Below, piece after piece: positions 49,701 through 61,838 of a stretch of 64,000 nucleotides of DNA. Every line of letters begins with the position of its first letter. The first letter of the stretch is position 1. The DNA comes from Rosellinia necatrix (taxonomy: Eukaryota > Ascomycota > Sordariomycetes > Xylariales > Xylariaceae): assembly GCA_021209875.1 (NCBI GenBank), contig JAGYVD010000006.1, positions 3,596,001-3,660,000 of the forward strand. Direction: 5' to 3'. The notes under the pieces are model-generated. The model was not told where the DNA came from and did not search any database. It was given only the letters and a program-made list of their open reading frames with translations. Made by a program: the position numbers and the translations under genes.

Positions 49701-50654
49701 CTCTGCGTCAACGCGCTCAGCGCCTACCGGCTATCACTCGATCCCAAGTTCCAGGACTCGTTGACCATCACCGAGTTTATCTCCCAACCGTCAGTGACCC
49801 CAACAGTAGTAATATGGGCAAGAGCTAACTTAACTGGCAACGCTAGAACCGGGCCCCGAAAACTCGCCAAGATACTCGTGGCGGCACTACAGCAGTGGGT
49901 AGAGAAGCAAGACCGCCCCCTGTCCCCCGAGACCCAAGGGCCGCTGACACTGCCCATGCTCTCGTCCATCGGCCGCGACAAGCTCGATGCCAGCGAGAAG
50001 GCCAAGCCTCCCCTAGCGGCGCTCAACACGGGGCCCTTCGAGCCGCCGGACCCGACGCGTCTGCTGCGGCCGCAGTCCCCGTCTCTGTCTCCGCGATCAA
50101 GCCCACAGCCGAGCCAGTCCGTGTCGCCACCGCAATCTCCTCCCCCGGGACCCCCTCGGCGCCCACACCACCATAACCACCACCACCACCACCACTACCA
50201 ACAACAACAACAACAACAGCAGCAGCAGCAGCAGCAGCGGGAGGAGAAGAAAGAGGAGGCAGAGGAAGAGGAGGAGCCGCAGTTCCTGCTGGTGGAGGAC
50301 AACGTGATCAACCTGCGGATCCTGTGCACGTACATGAAGAAGCTGGGGCGGCGGTACGCGACGGCGGAGGACGGGCAGGCGGCGGTGGAGCGGTTCGTGG
50401 AGGCGCCCGGCCGCTTCGACTGCGTGCTGATGGACATCAACATGCCGCGGCTCGACGGGCTGCAGGCGACGCGGCGCATGCGCGAGTTCGAGGCCGCCCG
50501 CCGCCTGCGCCCCGCCACCGTGCTCGCGCTGACGGGCCTGGCGTCCGCCTCCGTCCAGCGCGACGCCTTCGAGAGCGGCGTCGACCTCTTCCTCACCAAG
50601 CCCGTCAAGCTGCAGGAGATCAGCGGCATCTTGCAGTCGAGGGGTCTGATGTGA
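46703..50654 (+). CDS. Hybrid sensor histidine kinase (GAF, HisKA, HATPase, receiver)
   Basis: Three exons, 46703-46764, 46835-49789 and 49847-50654, giving 1274 residues. The N-terminus reads ISESARERETFR, as in other fungal members. A GAF domain covers about 50-210. The HisKA H-box SLSHELRSPLHGI has its phosphate-accepting His at 579. The ATPase domain shows the N box (NLFGNALKY, about 762), G1 box (DTGRGIAD, about 806) and G2 box (SGLGLGLS, about 831). A linker of His, 13 Gln and Glu (about 1113-1145) leads into a receiver domain (about 1149-1270) with Asp 1202 in VLMDINMP and Lys 1257 in LTKP. All catalytic residues are present. Such kinases pass phosphate via an HPt protein to response regulators; the signal sensed is unknown. 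No membrane segment is visible, so it is probably cytoplasmic. The start could instead be the ATG at 46706 or 46715. The last third is markedly GC-rich. It lies tail to tail with the ABC gene. Confidence 0.95.
46765..46834 (+). other. Intron 1 of the histidine kinase
   Basis: 70 nt, starts gttagt, ends tatag, with ttaac as probable branch site. It joins cg to g (Arg) and links SARERETF to HDPTLLSDF in frame. The stronger-looking donor gtaatt at 46790 is out of phase and would lead to an immediate stop. Confidence 0.75.
49790..49846 (+). other. Intron 2 of the histidine kinase, in frame
   Basis: 57 nt, starts gtcagt, ends gctag, with a perfect ctaac branch site. It is a multiple of three without stops, so it can be mistaken for coding sequence. 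Removing it turns ISQPS...TGPRKLAK into ISQPTGPRKLAK, which fits the family pattern ISQPxGPRKLAK as I recall it. Confidence 0.75.
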
Positions 50655-51373
50655 AATGTGAAAAAAAAAAAAAAAAGTGAAGGCGGTTGGGACGTATACA
50701 TACGCCACACACACACACACACACATACATACATACATACATCACACTGTTGGGAAGAAGTGCTAGGAACCTAGATAGGTAGGTGGATGGTCTGAAGGTT
50801 CCCATAGCGTGCCGCTTACTTTTATCCTTACTCGACAATCTGAGGCCCTATGCCATAATATATGGGCGACCATGTCTCCGATTTTGGAGATCTCCGGCTG
50901 GCTGGCGCAGGGAGGAAGGAACAAAAGGGAGATAGATGTTCACATCACATTTTCCAGTTTTTTTTAACACCACCATCACGCTCTATGTGTAGTCCAGCTG
51001 CTGCGTGCTGCGAATTAGGGCGAACCGGAGCAAGCTGCTTCCCTGTTTCTATCAGACTCCTCACACCTCCCGATGAGAGTTTGTCTGTTTGTGTGTAAGC
51101 TTTTATAGTAGTTACATGATTGATAAATAATAATAATAATAATAAAAATAAAAAATCCATATAAGGGAATCTATAACGCCGGCGTCAAAACACGCTCGCA
51201 TCTGCGTCTCCGGCAGCTGGTCGCTGCTAAATGACAAAAGATGACCAACCCAACCTAACCCCCATCCAATGGTATTATGCCGGGATGCAATATTTACATA
51301 CGTACATACCTCCCCGATCTATCCCTTTATCTATCTATCTACAAGCGCGCTTCACTCTGCCTGCCTGTCCCCC
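50655..51373. other. Shared 3' region of the kinase and transporter genes
   Basis: 719 bases between two convergent stop codons. It contains an A run (about 50661-50676), a CA/CATA microsatellite (50706-50742), and an aat repeat (about 51127-51146) whose aataaa-like words could serve as polyadenylation signals on the + strand. No gene. Confidence 0.6.
50706..50742 (+). repeat. (CA)n-(CATA)n microsatellite
   Basis: A CA repeat followed by four to five cata units, 50 to 90 bases after the kinase stop codon, so likely in its 3' untranslated region. Confidence 0.85.
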
Positions 51374-54300
51374 TCACCTCCTCCACCAAGCCTTCTTCTC
51401 GTCTTTCTTCTCGGCGTAGCCCTCCTCGCGCACGTTATGGCGGCCGACGATAGTGAGGAAGACCTGGTCGAGGGTGGTTGGGGTGCAGGAGTAGTGCTCG
51501 ATGCCGAGGGCGTGTTTCTGCTCCTCGAGCATGATGACGAGGCGGCCGACGGCGCTACCCCCGGTAGCAGCGGCACCAGCGGTGCCCCCGGGAATAGAAC
51601 TGCCGGGGACGGAGAAGCGCATCTGGCCGTGGTACGTCTTGGCCTCGATGTCGGCGCCGGGGATGGCGGCGGCGACCCACGCGCGCATGCGGTCCATCTC
51701 GGCGTCGGTGGAGTGTGGGGCGCTGCGGCTGACGAGGTGGACGTGGATGGCGTCGCCGAAGCGCTCGCGCAGGTTGTCGATGTCGCCCATGGCGAGCATG
51801 CGCTTGGCAAGGATGCCGGCGCGGCTCGCGAGCGCGTCCGCCTCCTCCATGCTGTGGGTCGTCAGCAGGATCGACCGTCCCGGCACGATGGACCCGAGCG
51901 TCTTCCACATGATGCGCTTGGCCGCCGCGTCGAGGCCCGACGACGGCTCGTCGAGCAGCACTACGCTCGGGTTCCCCATCAGCGCGATTCCGAGCGACAG
52001 CTTACGCTTGTTGCCGCCCGACAGCGCGTGTGCCATGCGCGTCGCGAACGCTTCCAGCCCCACCGCCCCCAGCACCGCCTGCACGTTGTGCTCGATGTCC
52101 GGGATCCCCCCGGATCCGCGCGTAGAACCGCAGGTGCTCTAGCACCGTCATCGAGTCGATCGCGTCGAACTGCGGGCACACGCCTAGGTGCGAGCGCGCC
52201 GCCGCGCGCCGGTGGACTACGGATGTGTCCTCGACTAGGACGTCGCCTCCGTTGAGGCTGGGCTGGAGGTCGCCTCGGATTAGGGAGATTGTCGTCGATT
52301 TACCTGCTCCGTTAGGCCCGAGCACTGGAGATGAGAGTGTTAGCTTTTTTTTTTTTTTTTTTTAGGAGAGTAGTTATTGGGTAGTACTCACGAGCAAAAA
52401 CCTCGCCATGCTTGACACCAAACGTGACGTTATCCACCGCCGTGAACTTGCCGAACGACTTGGTCAGGTGTAGGACGCGGAGTCCGTCCGCATTATCCTG
52501 AGTGGCGCCTGTCGTGACGCGATTGAGCTCGTTCGTGATCTCTTCGTCGGAGGCCTCGGCGTCGGTACTACTGGGCTTGATGCTGCGCTGCGTGAGGCGG
52601 TTGAGCCAAGTGCGGCCGGCACCGCTGTCGTACCAGAGGAGCACGCCAAACAGGAAGATGGACTGGAGGATGAGGTAGAGTATCGGGCCGCCATAGGCCA
52701 GCAGGTCGCCGGGGTTTCCGCGGAGCTGCTCGCCGTCGCAGGTCGTCGAGAATAGGTTGAGTGCGACGAAGAGGGTGCGGACGACGTTGCCGATGGGCAC
52801 GAAGGCGGAGATGACGAAGTGCACAATCAGCAGCGACGAGTCGATCTGCGTGATGGGCGCGAAAGTCTGCACAGCGAGGTACGCGATGAAGTAGACCAGG
52901 AAACCCACAGCCTGGCCCGCGGCCGAGAAGGCGTAGGTCGAGAGCTGGTTGGCGCAGAAGAGGGAGATGACGTACGAGAGCAGGGTCGAGGCGAGGCCGT
53001 AAAGGAAAAGGATGAGGAAGAGGTAGTCAATGTGGTACCACACGTTGGACGCCGCCGCGAAGATGGCGGTGACGATGGCGGACGACACGAGCACTATGAC
53101 GAAGTCGAAGGCGGTGTACGCGACCCAGAGTGGGAACGAGCGCACGCCGTTGGAGTATTGGAGACCGCGCACGTTTCGGCGGCGTTCCACGTTTGGATAG
53201 AGACCGAAAAACGCGGGATAAGCGGCTAGACTCAGGGCGAAATACGTAAGGAGCTGGAGCGAGTCGCCTGTTCCGGGTACGAAGGGGGTGGTGAAAGGGG
53301 CAAATGAGGTCGCAATGCTGGTATTGGATAGCATGATGTCAAGGGCATTCTGGCCGAAGACGGACGTGTATACGCTGCCGAAGTCTGCCACATAGGCGAC
53401 TGTGGGCTGGGAATCTGCGTCTCCGAGCCACCATCCGGCCGGTGTGACGTTCAAGCGATTCTGGACGACGAAGTTGTTGAAGTCGGCAAAGGAGTCAACA
53501 GCATGGAGAGCGCTAGCAAAAGACGATGTCGTATTTTGTATGCTACTAGCCGAGCCGTTACCGGCAAAAACAGGCGTAAATAGACTGAGTAGCGTGGCGG
53601 GGTCAAATTGTGAAGCCGGTCCTGCCACTAGAAACAGGTTATCGAAGAGGTCTAGGTAGTCAGAGTTGGAGCCAGCAGATCGGTCGTTGGTAGGACGGCA
53701 GCCGGGCGCTTCTTGCCCCTTGACGAAAAGAGAGGTCAGAGCGGCGGCGATGATGGGGATGAGTAGAGCGGCAACGTAGGGAAACCAGTTGGTTTTGAAG
53801 ACAGTGCCTCTCTTCTGGATAAGCACCATGGTTTGTCTAAAGAAGCCGATGGGCCGGCCCGAAAGGAGTTCAAGCCCGTCCTTCTCAGCTTTGGCGCCAC
53901 CAACGGCGTGGATGTCCTCCGTGCTGGTTTGCTTCTCGTCTGTTGCGCGTGTGCTGGGCGGCTGGAGGCCCTCATTCTTCACTTCTTCGGCGACTTGCAA
54001 GAACACATCTTCGATAGTCGGGCTGGAAAATTTGTAATCTGAGATACCAGCATCCTCCAAGGCACGTATGACCTGCGCAGCGAGGCTTGAAGAGGGGGCC
54101 AGGTAACTAATGACATCGAACGATACCACTCGCTTCACCCCCTCGATCTCGGGCGACTCCTTGATATCTCTGGCGTTGAAGACATGAATGCGATAGCCGG
54201 CACCAAGTCGGTCCTTGAGCTCAACAGAGGAGCCTTGTGCCCGGAGTGTACCCTTGGAAAGAATTGCGATGTGATCCGCGAGCAAGTCAGCCTCGTCAAG

Positions 54301-56280
54301 AAAGTGCGTGGTCAGAATAATCGTTCGCTTCCCGCGCTCAGCGAGAAGGATATCCCAAATTTTCCGTCGTGATAGCGGGTCAATACCCGATGACACCTCA
54401 TCGACACAGCACACAGCACTGCCACCAGTTAACATCATACCAAGTTGCAACTTTCGTTTCTGGCCGCCCGAAAGGGTCTTCGACAGGGCATTGATCTTCG
54501 GTGCAAGATCCACGGAATGGACGAGCTCCCGAATCTCTTCCTTGGAGGCGGTATTGTTAGGGGATTTGAGCCGGTTAAAGATCCGGATGTGCTCCTCGAC
54601 AGTCAACTCATCCCAAAGAACATTCTTCTGTGGCGCAATACCCAAACCTCCGGTGCCGTCAATTGTGATGTTGCCGCTTGTCAATTTGCTGGTGCCGGCA
54701 ATAGAATCAAGCGTGGTACTCTTTCCACTACCGTTCGCGCCGAGTAGCGCTAAGATTTGGCCTCGTCTGGCGTTCATTGTTAGCCCGTCCACAGCTACAA
54801 CATCGTCTCTAGGCTTCGAAATAAAGGAGAAGAGGCGGCGCAGGGCGCTCGGTCTGTAGATCTTAGTAAAGCCCTCGAGCCGAACAGCATCCTCGGGTGC
54901 GGTCGCTGCCTCTCTGCCGCGTAGAATGGTGCGTCCCTGAGTGGTTGTTCCGTGGAATGCCCGTTCTAGGTAGGCGCCGATGATGGGGTAGACGATAATC
55001 TGAATGATGAGGAAAATCCAAAAGACAATACCCGGCAGATCCCATGGGTTTTCGGGAGGTGTCTTAGTGAGATCCGCAGGCAAGTCCTTTCGTTCCCATC
55101 GCGCTATCCAGGTCATGTACCACACAAAATTGCATGGCGCGAACAGCAGACTCAGGGCGGCGACTGTTCCGGTACCCGGGGAGGTTAAGGTCTGCGCGAG
55201 GATAGCGAGCAGGATATAAATTATGGTCGTGACGATGCCGGAGAGCTGGGCCTTCTTGAAGAAAGCCGCGCCAAGAATGGATAGGGACGTGAAGGCCAGA
55301 CCGGCGAGGATGAAGTATATAAGCACAATAGCAACATTAGTGTGCGCCCAGACTCCTCGCGCAACAATGATAGAGCCAATAACCCATCCGGGCAGGTAGA
55401 CCAGGGAAAAGGCAATGTGGTGCGACAGGAGCCTTGCCACCTGGGCTTGCCAGAGGTACTTGGTGGGCAACATGGCATCCAGCAGCTGAGACATGCCGAT
55501 TTCTCTTTCGGTGGCCATATGGCCCGTCATGTGGTAGCATACGCCGATGACGATGATGACGAAGGCGACGGCCAAGAAGTTTGTGAGGGAGCTCTGGTAG
55601 AATCGACGGATCTGCTGCTGGCGCTCCTCTTTCGTCAAAGGGGTAAAGGGGTACTCGTCCGTCGTGGCGGGAAGAGAGCGCGAGGTCCCATCGTTGGAGG
55701 CGCCGAGACTAGCAATGGCCGAATCCACGGCTCTCTGGAGCGGAAGCGTGTATATCTGGGAATCGTTGTCGTCCTCGGTCACAAAAATCCTCGAACCCAA
55801 GGCGCCATCGGCACGAAGCGTATAGTTCCAGATCCCACTGTTTCCTTCCCTGGGCGACGAGTTGAAAACCACGGCGCCGTAACACGACGAGCTCCCGCGC
55901 AATGTACTTCGGCATGTCGAGGTGAGGTCTGCGAGCTCCGATAGCTTGACAGCGTTTCTGCCGGCGTCGGTGACCTGATCCGCCAGTACATTTATCACCT
56001 GGTCGATGTCGCCGCCGGCGAATCCATTGTTGACGAAAGCCACAGTAGTGCGGCCGTCGGAGGACGCCCGCTGCAGCGCACTGGACAGTGACCGCACAGC
56101 GTGGATGTCACTGATGCCATAATCCGACGGGGGGACAAATATGTATCGGGCGAATGTGAGGAATGCGGCCAGGATGATGGGTAAGATGAAGGCCCGGATA
56201 GTAGTGGCCAGAGAATGACGGACGGCGACGATTTTGAGGTTCTTCACCGTCAAGGTCCACGTTTGACGGAGAAACGCCAT
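51374..56280 (-). CDS. ABCA-type full ABC transporter, frame broken in the second ATPase domain
   Basis: Two exons, 52392-56280 and 51374-52324. ATG at 56280 opens a cytoplasmic tail and a first membrane helix (about 22-45), a large outside loop (about 50-235), and a helix cluster (about 240-440). The first nucleotide-binding domain (about 465-700) has Walker A GANGSGKST at 514, signature LSGGQKRK near 602 and Walker B CCVDEVSSGID. A second membrane unit follows (about 830-1240, again with a big loop), then the second binding domain with GPNGAGKST near 1299, LSGGNKRKLS and VVLLDEPSSGLD. This layout and the NKRKLS signature are typical of the ABCA subfamily, which moves lipids; the substrate here is unknown. 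A run of six C at 52106-52111 (six G in the coding sense) shifts the frame between ARIRG and IPDIEHNV; five would give exactly 1612 residues. As written, the protein loses its second signature and Walker B, so half the ATPase is dead unless this is a sequencing error. Confidence 0.93.
52325..52391 (-). other. Intron of the ABC transporter
   Basis: 67 nt, starts gtgagt, ends tccag, with a perfect ctaac branch site. It splits the second Walker A lead-in (GEVFA and LLGPNGAGKST, phase 1). A run of 19 A (T on the + strand, 52345-52363) directly precedes the branch site. Confidence 0.93.
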
Positions 56281-57498
56281 GGTCGCTAAGCCGGGTAGCG
56301 TGGTCCTGGCCCTCGGCCGACTCGTTCTTGAGGAAATCCGGGGGGTCCGGGTCCTGGTCCTGTCCTGGTGAGGATCTGGTTCGAATCTATGATGCCATCA
56401 ATCGACGCTACGGGTATTATTCTCTGATTTAAAGATGAATAAAATAAAATAAAATAAAATAAAAACGGGGAGGATAAAGAGGGAAAAGAGAAAGAGCAAA
56501 TCGCAGATCGTAAATACGAAACTATACGGTCTAAAAGAATGTAAGAATACAGTCAGTAAATACGAACGGACTATATACACGTAGGATGTAGATGCAGGTG
56601 TAGATGTAAATATAGATGTAGATGTAGATGTAGATGTAGATGCATTAGGTATGTATATGTATATAATCTACATTGAATCCATTCATCCACATCTTGTGAG
56701 TTACAGAAGCCACAGGAGTTGCAGCAGGTTACCCGGTTATTGGGGGGAGGAGCAGCCCCGCGATCATCTTTTCGGGCGCAGGACGGAACAGACAGACACA
56801 CCGCGCGCGACTTTGTTCGCTTCGGAGATTCGCTGGCCCGAATTATCCCTGCCATGGAGGCTGTGAACCCCTGCTAGCGCAGCCCATCAGCAAACGGCGG
56901 GCCATTCATAAAACGTGGCGGGTTCCTGGTTCTAGCGACCCTTGGGCTTGGATGCGACCGGACAGAAACGAGCCTTGGCTTTATTTAGTTTTAGTCTGGC
57001 TTTGATCGTGCTTAACACAACACAGCATCGACTTAAATTGACCAGCAAACCCCAGCATCCTGACAAGTTCGTTCCCGACAGGTGCATGAGGGAGCTATGG
57101 GTAGGGCTGCGCACCCTTGTGTGTATGTGTGTGTGTGTGCGTGTGTGTGCAAATACTACGTATACCATGTTGTGGCTATAGATGATAAAGCTGTTGCCTA
57201 GATGCGTTGAGCTGTGTTTGGGCTTAGGCTTGGGGGGGGGAACTGCAAGGCATTCCTCTCGATATTTGTCATGATTATGATTATTTAAACGATACCGAGA
57301 ACAATCGCTTATGTAAACGAATCCGAGAATGCGGCACAGCGATAGGCACAACGATGGGCACAGCGATGGGCACAGTGATAACAAAGATAATTCTACCATA
57401 CGTAGTACCTGTTACTGAAGTCGTTGGATGGCAAGGAATCAGAAGAGTTACACCCCTATAATCTATATAGTGTGTTATATAGCGGGTGTTCCAACTGC
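56281..57498. other. Intergenic region between the ABC gene and rad4
   Basis: Promoter region of the ABC gene and 3' region of rad4; both genes run on the minus strand. It holds an aaaat pentamer array (about 56439-56465), a gatgta hexamer array (about 56582-56643), a GT microsatellite (about 57119-57149) and three copies of a cacagcgatgggcacag-like word at about 57334-57378. No gene. Confidence 0.55.
56582..56643 (+). repeat. (GATGTA)n hexamer array
   Basis: About ten degenerate copies of gatgta, perfect in the right half. It lies about 300 bases upstream of the ABC gene start. Confidence 0.8.
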
Positions 57499-60074
57499 TT
57501 AATCTATCATGAAACCTCCTGCATACTCCTCGTCAATCTCGAAGCCACCGCCACCAGCCTCGTCGCTATGATCCGTGTCGGCTGCTTCGTTTACCCCCTT
57601 ATCAGCTATGACATCCCCCAAGCCAGGGCCTTCCATATCCTCGTCCTCGGAGTCTACACCAGCCCATATTCGCTGTCGTATCCGTAAATTCATCAAAAAG
57701 AACCTCCACATCCGGAGCACTTCTCGACACCTTCTCTCCCTCTCGATCTCAACCTCGTAATCCTTGATCCCATCGATCACAGCTCTGACAGCCTCCCCGT
57801 ATTCTTCTGCCACTACCACCCCACGGAGAACCGCCGTCCCCTTCTTTCCACTAAACTGGAAGCCGGTAAGCGCCGGCGCATAATCAATGCCCAGGATGAA
57901 CGCTGCTTGCGCCCCAACATCATCAGCAATATATACGCCGCCTTCCGGTACCATGCTAGGCACATAGAGATCCAAGTTCCCATATCGGTTCTTCGGCACT
58001 TTCCCATTAACGATTGGCGGTGCTTTGTAAAGTTCCGTTTGATCCATCGTATAGATTGGCGTTCCATTCGCCTCTCCTTCTCCAAATTGATACGTGTCTT
58101 CACCGAGGTCATCCTCGCGTGCCTGGAGCGGCTTTGTGATAAACTTGACTGGTATCTCATTCGGCAGGACTTCCCTCCCAAACCGATACCACTTTTCCCT
58201 GCTTCGGGCAGTGCGAACATCCCTGCGCCTATAAATCCGCTCTAGAGGTGCTTTACTACCGGCACCAACCGTTCCGGATGAGGTCGCATTCGGCACTAGT
58301 ACTTCGTATCGCCTGAGGTGTCGTTCTAAGGCATAGACAGGATGGTCTTTGAAGTCGGCGATATTGCGCGGCATTGGCTCGCGGGCTTCCATCGCAGCTA
58401 GCTCATTTGCTTCAATCTGGTCCAAATCGCTCTTAAAAGGTCGTGAATAGGCTCGAAGAGCCTTGCGCCACCACCGTTCGCCATCGTTCCGAACGCCTTC
58501 GATTCGCATTCTTCTTGTCTTCGCATTGTACGCTTTCACGTAGCGACGTGTGACATCTGTAGCCACGCCGTCTGCCTCGAAGCTTATCACATAAACCATG
58601 CAGTTCTCTCTGTCAGAAGCTGGGGGTTCAAGCTTTTGGGGTTTCCAGTATGATTCCGTGACTAATGGGTCGGTCGGCTGCCATCTTTGATGCCCTTCGT
58701 CGAGGACCTCAACCCAATAAACCGGGTAGGGAGATTCACGGATCTTTTTTGGCGCCGGCGCCACCTGGCGGGAAGGGCCTGGTATGACGTCGGGCATTCT
58801 GAAGGCTGCTGCATTCGGGTGTCCCAGTCGTCTTCGCGGTGAGGGGATGACAGACGAGCCCGCCGGGCCTACAGGATCTTCGGGGGAATCATGAAGTTTG
58901 AACAGTTGCCCATATTTCTCCTCTAATGTTTGTCTTTGTTTCTTTTTGTGACTGGCTCCCATGTATGGACCGGCCGAACTAAAGGAGAGGGGTTGGAGAG
59001 AGCAGACAAGCCTGGCCTCAACACCGGCAGCACGTAAAAGAGCGCAGTATAATTGGGCCCCCACGTCCCGAGAGCCACTGAGAGACTTTGCTGCTTCTCG
59101 GAAATCAGACTTCTCTAGAGATGATTCTGAATCCGCCGGTAAAGTGTACTGCGAAAGACAAATCAGCCCATTTTCGAACTTATAGAATAATAGGGGGCAA
59201 ATACGTCTTGCAGGTGCGCTTCTGTTTCAGCCCAGAGCGCCCTTCTCATCCCTCGTTCGGTAACCCGAAATTTAGTTTTGAACATGTTGTTCACCAGGCC
59301 CAGGCCTTCCTTGAGTGAGTTTGCCTGCCCAAATTGTGTGAGATGGCTGGGCGGGTTTAAGTGCGTGACCATCTTCTGCGTTAGCAGCGGTTGTAAGCAG
59401 TTTTGCACCTCAGTATCGTTACACCATCTATTTCTCCGGGCAACGTGAGCTAGCAGGCAGAGAAGATTTGTTTTATGTATCTCGATCCGACGGGACTTCT
59501 CCTCTTTGTTGATGGGCTTCCGTCTATTGATGGCTTTCGTCGGGGTAGATTTGCTCCGAGCCGACAAATCAAGTTCTAGATCTGGTAGGCTATCTTGGGC
59601 AGATCCGACGGCTGGTGGACGGCTGGATATATCAACATCTTCGAAAACCTCTTCGTCGTTGTCGTCGTCGTCTTCTTCCTCTTCCTCATCCGAGTCACGG
59701 TAGATGGTCTGTATCGTCGCAGAGGGAAGCACCACATCCTCGAACTCCACATCCCCTGTATCCTCGTCCCCGTTCTCGTCCTCGTCCTTGTCCTGGTTCT
59801 TGTCTTTGCGCTCTTCCAACTTGCAGGCAGAGTTTCCCGGAAACGATCGCGCGATTTGGCTCGCCTGGTCTCGACGCTGGCTAGGGCGTTTCCTCTTGGT
59901 CGGTCGGTCCTCAGATGCGGTAGTTGATTGGGCGGTGGTTGATTGGACGTCGGCTTCAACAAGCATATCATGGTAGATTTCGGGGATGCCGCTTTTATTA
60001 GCAGCCGACCTTGATGACCTCGATGACCGCGACGAGCCCGAATTATCGGTGGCCTTGCGTTTCCTCCCGGCCAT
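57499..60074 (-). CDS. rad4: DNA repair protein Rad4/XPC
   Basis: Two exons, 59205-60074 and 57499-59148, giving 839 residues. Rad4 (XPC in animals) recognises helix-distorting lesions and starts global-genome nucleotide excision repair in the nucleus, with Rad23 as partner. The N-terminus is basic and Ser-rich (MAGRKRKATDN), then acidic (DSDEEEEEDDDDNDEE). The transglutaminase-like domain begins near residue 195, spans the splice site and contains SGSRDVGAQLYCALLRAAGV and YPVYWVEVLDE. The DNA-binding beta-hairpin domains follow: BHD1 from about 545 (FKDHPVYALERHL), BHD2 from about 600 and BHD3 from about 675 (LYVPSMVPEGGVYI, ILGIDYAPALTGFQF). The tail is acidic. Length and domain order are normal for fungi. 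The start at 60074 is the first ATG of the frame and fits other fungal Rad4 N-termini; the GTG-initiated frame inside exon 2 is not a separate gene. Confidence 0.97.
59149..59204 (-). other. Intron of rad4
   Basis: 56 nt, starts gtattt, ends tcgcag, with a ctgat branch site. Phase 0: it joins EAHLQD to YTLPADSESS and restores the continuous transglutaminase-like domain. Confidence 0.92.
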
Positions 60075-61838
60075 GTTGAAAATGAATTGCGTGCACTACC
60101 TAGATACAGAGGACGGGGCGAGCGCCATCGCGAGCATTTACCAAAGCGCAAGTAAGTATTGCCAAAGGATTGATGAGAAAAAGAAAAGTCAATAATCAGT
60201 CACAAAAAGCCATATCCATTCCAATGGTTGAGGAAGGTAGCATGCTAGAATTCATCGTGCGACGAAACAGCCTAACCTCAGGTAGGAAGAGGCGAGGGGC
60301 CTACGTCACGCGCCAACTCTCAACCAAAGTCACGGAAGAAGGCGCGTTAATAGGTATAGGCAGCATCTCGAAATCACGTGACCATATATTAGTAATCAAC
60401 CTAGCCAAACCAAGCCTATTTGTCCATTTGTTCACACATCAAGTAAACAAAATACAGGATCTCGATATTCAACGGACCTATAATCTTTTCAGTCAGATTC
60501 CGAACACGATTGAACGAACACAATGTTGAATGACCCACAACATCTCTATTGTTCTTACTAAATTCTCTCAGTCATGGTCGTGATGGCTGGTCACATCTGC
60601 CATGTAATAAAGCATGGCATAAGCTCCCTGGCATGCAATGCATGTCATAAGATGCTATGTCTCCTAATATGAACTATACAGTGCGGCCCTCGACAACAAG
60701 CCTCGTTACTTGCACTAATGGGTTCTATGCTCCAACCTCAGACCACCTGCTTTTAATCCTAGGACATCAGAGCAAACTGCACCTACCGACGGCCAACGTA
60801 TTACTACCTGATTACATTCTTTACGCTCTTCTGCCGGCACCACCTTATCAGTATGGGCAAACCAACAACTATTTGGCACTGTTGTTTATCTGACTTGCCC
60901 CCCAAAACTAAAATAAAACGGGGGGTTATTTTTTCATATATGTACCTGTCCCTAATTGTCGCAGGAAAACTGCGGGGAGTGACAAGGTACAGCCCAAGCA
61001 GTGAAGACACCAAGCCACAAATATTACACCATGTATACTTACAGACCAGTACAGGCGCCATCACATGCACATGGCACAGGCTAAGTAACAGACTTGCCTC
61101 AGAGAAGGGCCCCTCCCCTTGACTATGGCAATAGCAATAATTGTTACCGTAATCGCCAATGGTTACAGCTATAGCACAGGTATAAATAGACGAGATAATA
61201 TTGAATCATTGAATTTGGTCTACGGGGATGATCTAAGGCACTTGCAACAAGGCTTCCTCTGAGAAAAGTTACCACCACTCGGTTAGGGAAAAGAGTCTTA
61301 TCAAAGGGCATATGAGACTTGACGTATTATTAATGTTTGGATTTGTGGTAAAGATTTTATAGCGAAGAGAATTATAAACGCACACATGATTTGCCTTTTG
61401 TCTGACAAAACAATCAAAGCTGTGGCAGGTCATTGAACATGCTTAAGTTCATCCTATCTATGATGAGGAAATACCTTATCTTGTTTGGTTCTTAGAATCA
61501 GGGAAACAGTAATACCATTAGCCAATAATTTTTACTTTATATGCATGCCGGCTTATGAGATCTTCGGGACCCCCACCACGGCGACATCGTACCATATTTT
61601 CGGACATGTCAATTACTTACCAATGATTAGCCTGCTTTGGTTCACTCCCGCCCGACCCTCTGTAGCCTCAAACCATTCTGAACTCAGCCATTTATATTTG
61701 ACCCAAGCCATCTCCTCCCGGATACATAAAACCCCCGCCCTTTCTATGCATCAACGTTGAACACTAGCGCTGCTGTATTTGAAATTTGAACGGGCGAGGG
61801 AATGGTTGTCAATTGTCGTATCTCATGCAAAATACAGT
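60075..61838. other. Intergenic region upstream of rad4
   Basis: Holds the rad4 promoter side (60075 on) and the 3' flank of the small gene at 61839. Frames up to 119 codons (60170-60529) have no family I recognise and no coding-like composition. No RNA gene or repeat stands out. Confidence 0.4.

Noticed and set aside
47136..50654. Kinase starting at 47136
   Set aside because: That codon is TTG and the frame continues upstream through the first part of the GAF domain to the intron at 46834.
56370..56395. ggttcgaatc as a tRNA T-loop
   Set aside because: The flanking T-stem does not pair and no D or anticodon arm lies upstream.
57499..59064. Two separate genes for the two halves of rad4
   Set aside because: The downstream frame starts at GTG inside a conserved SRDVGAQ run and joins the upstream half through a clean 56-nt intron.
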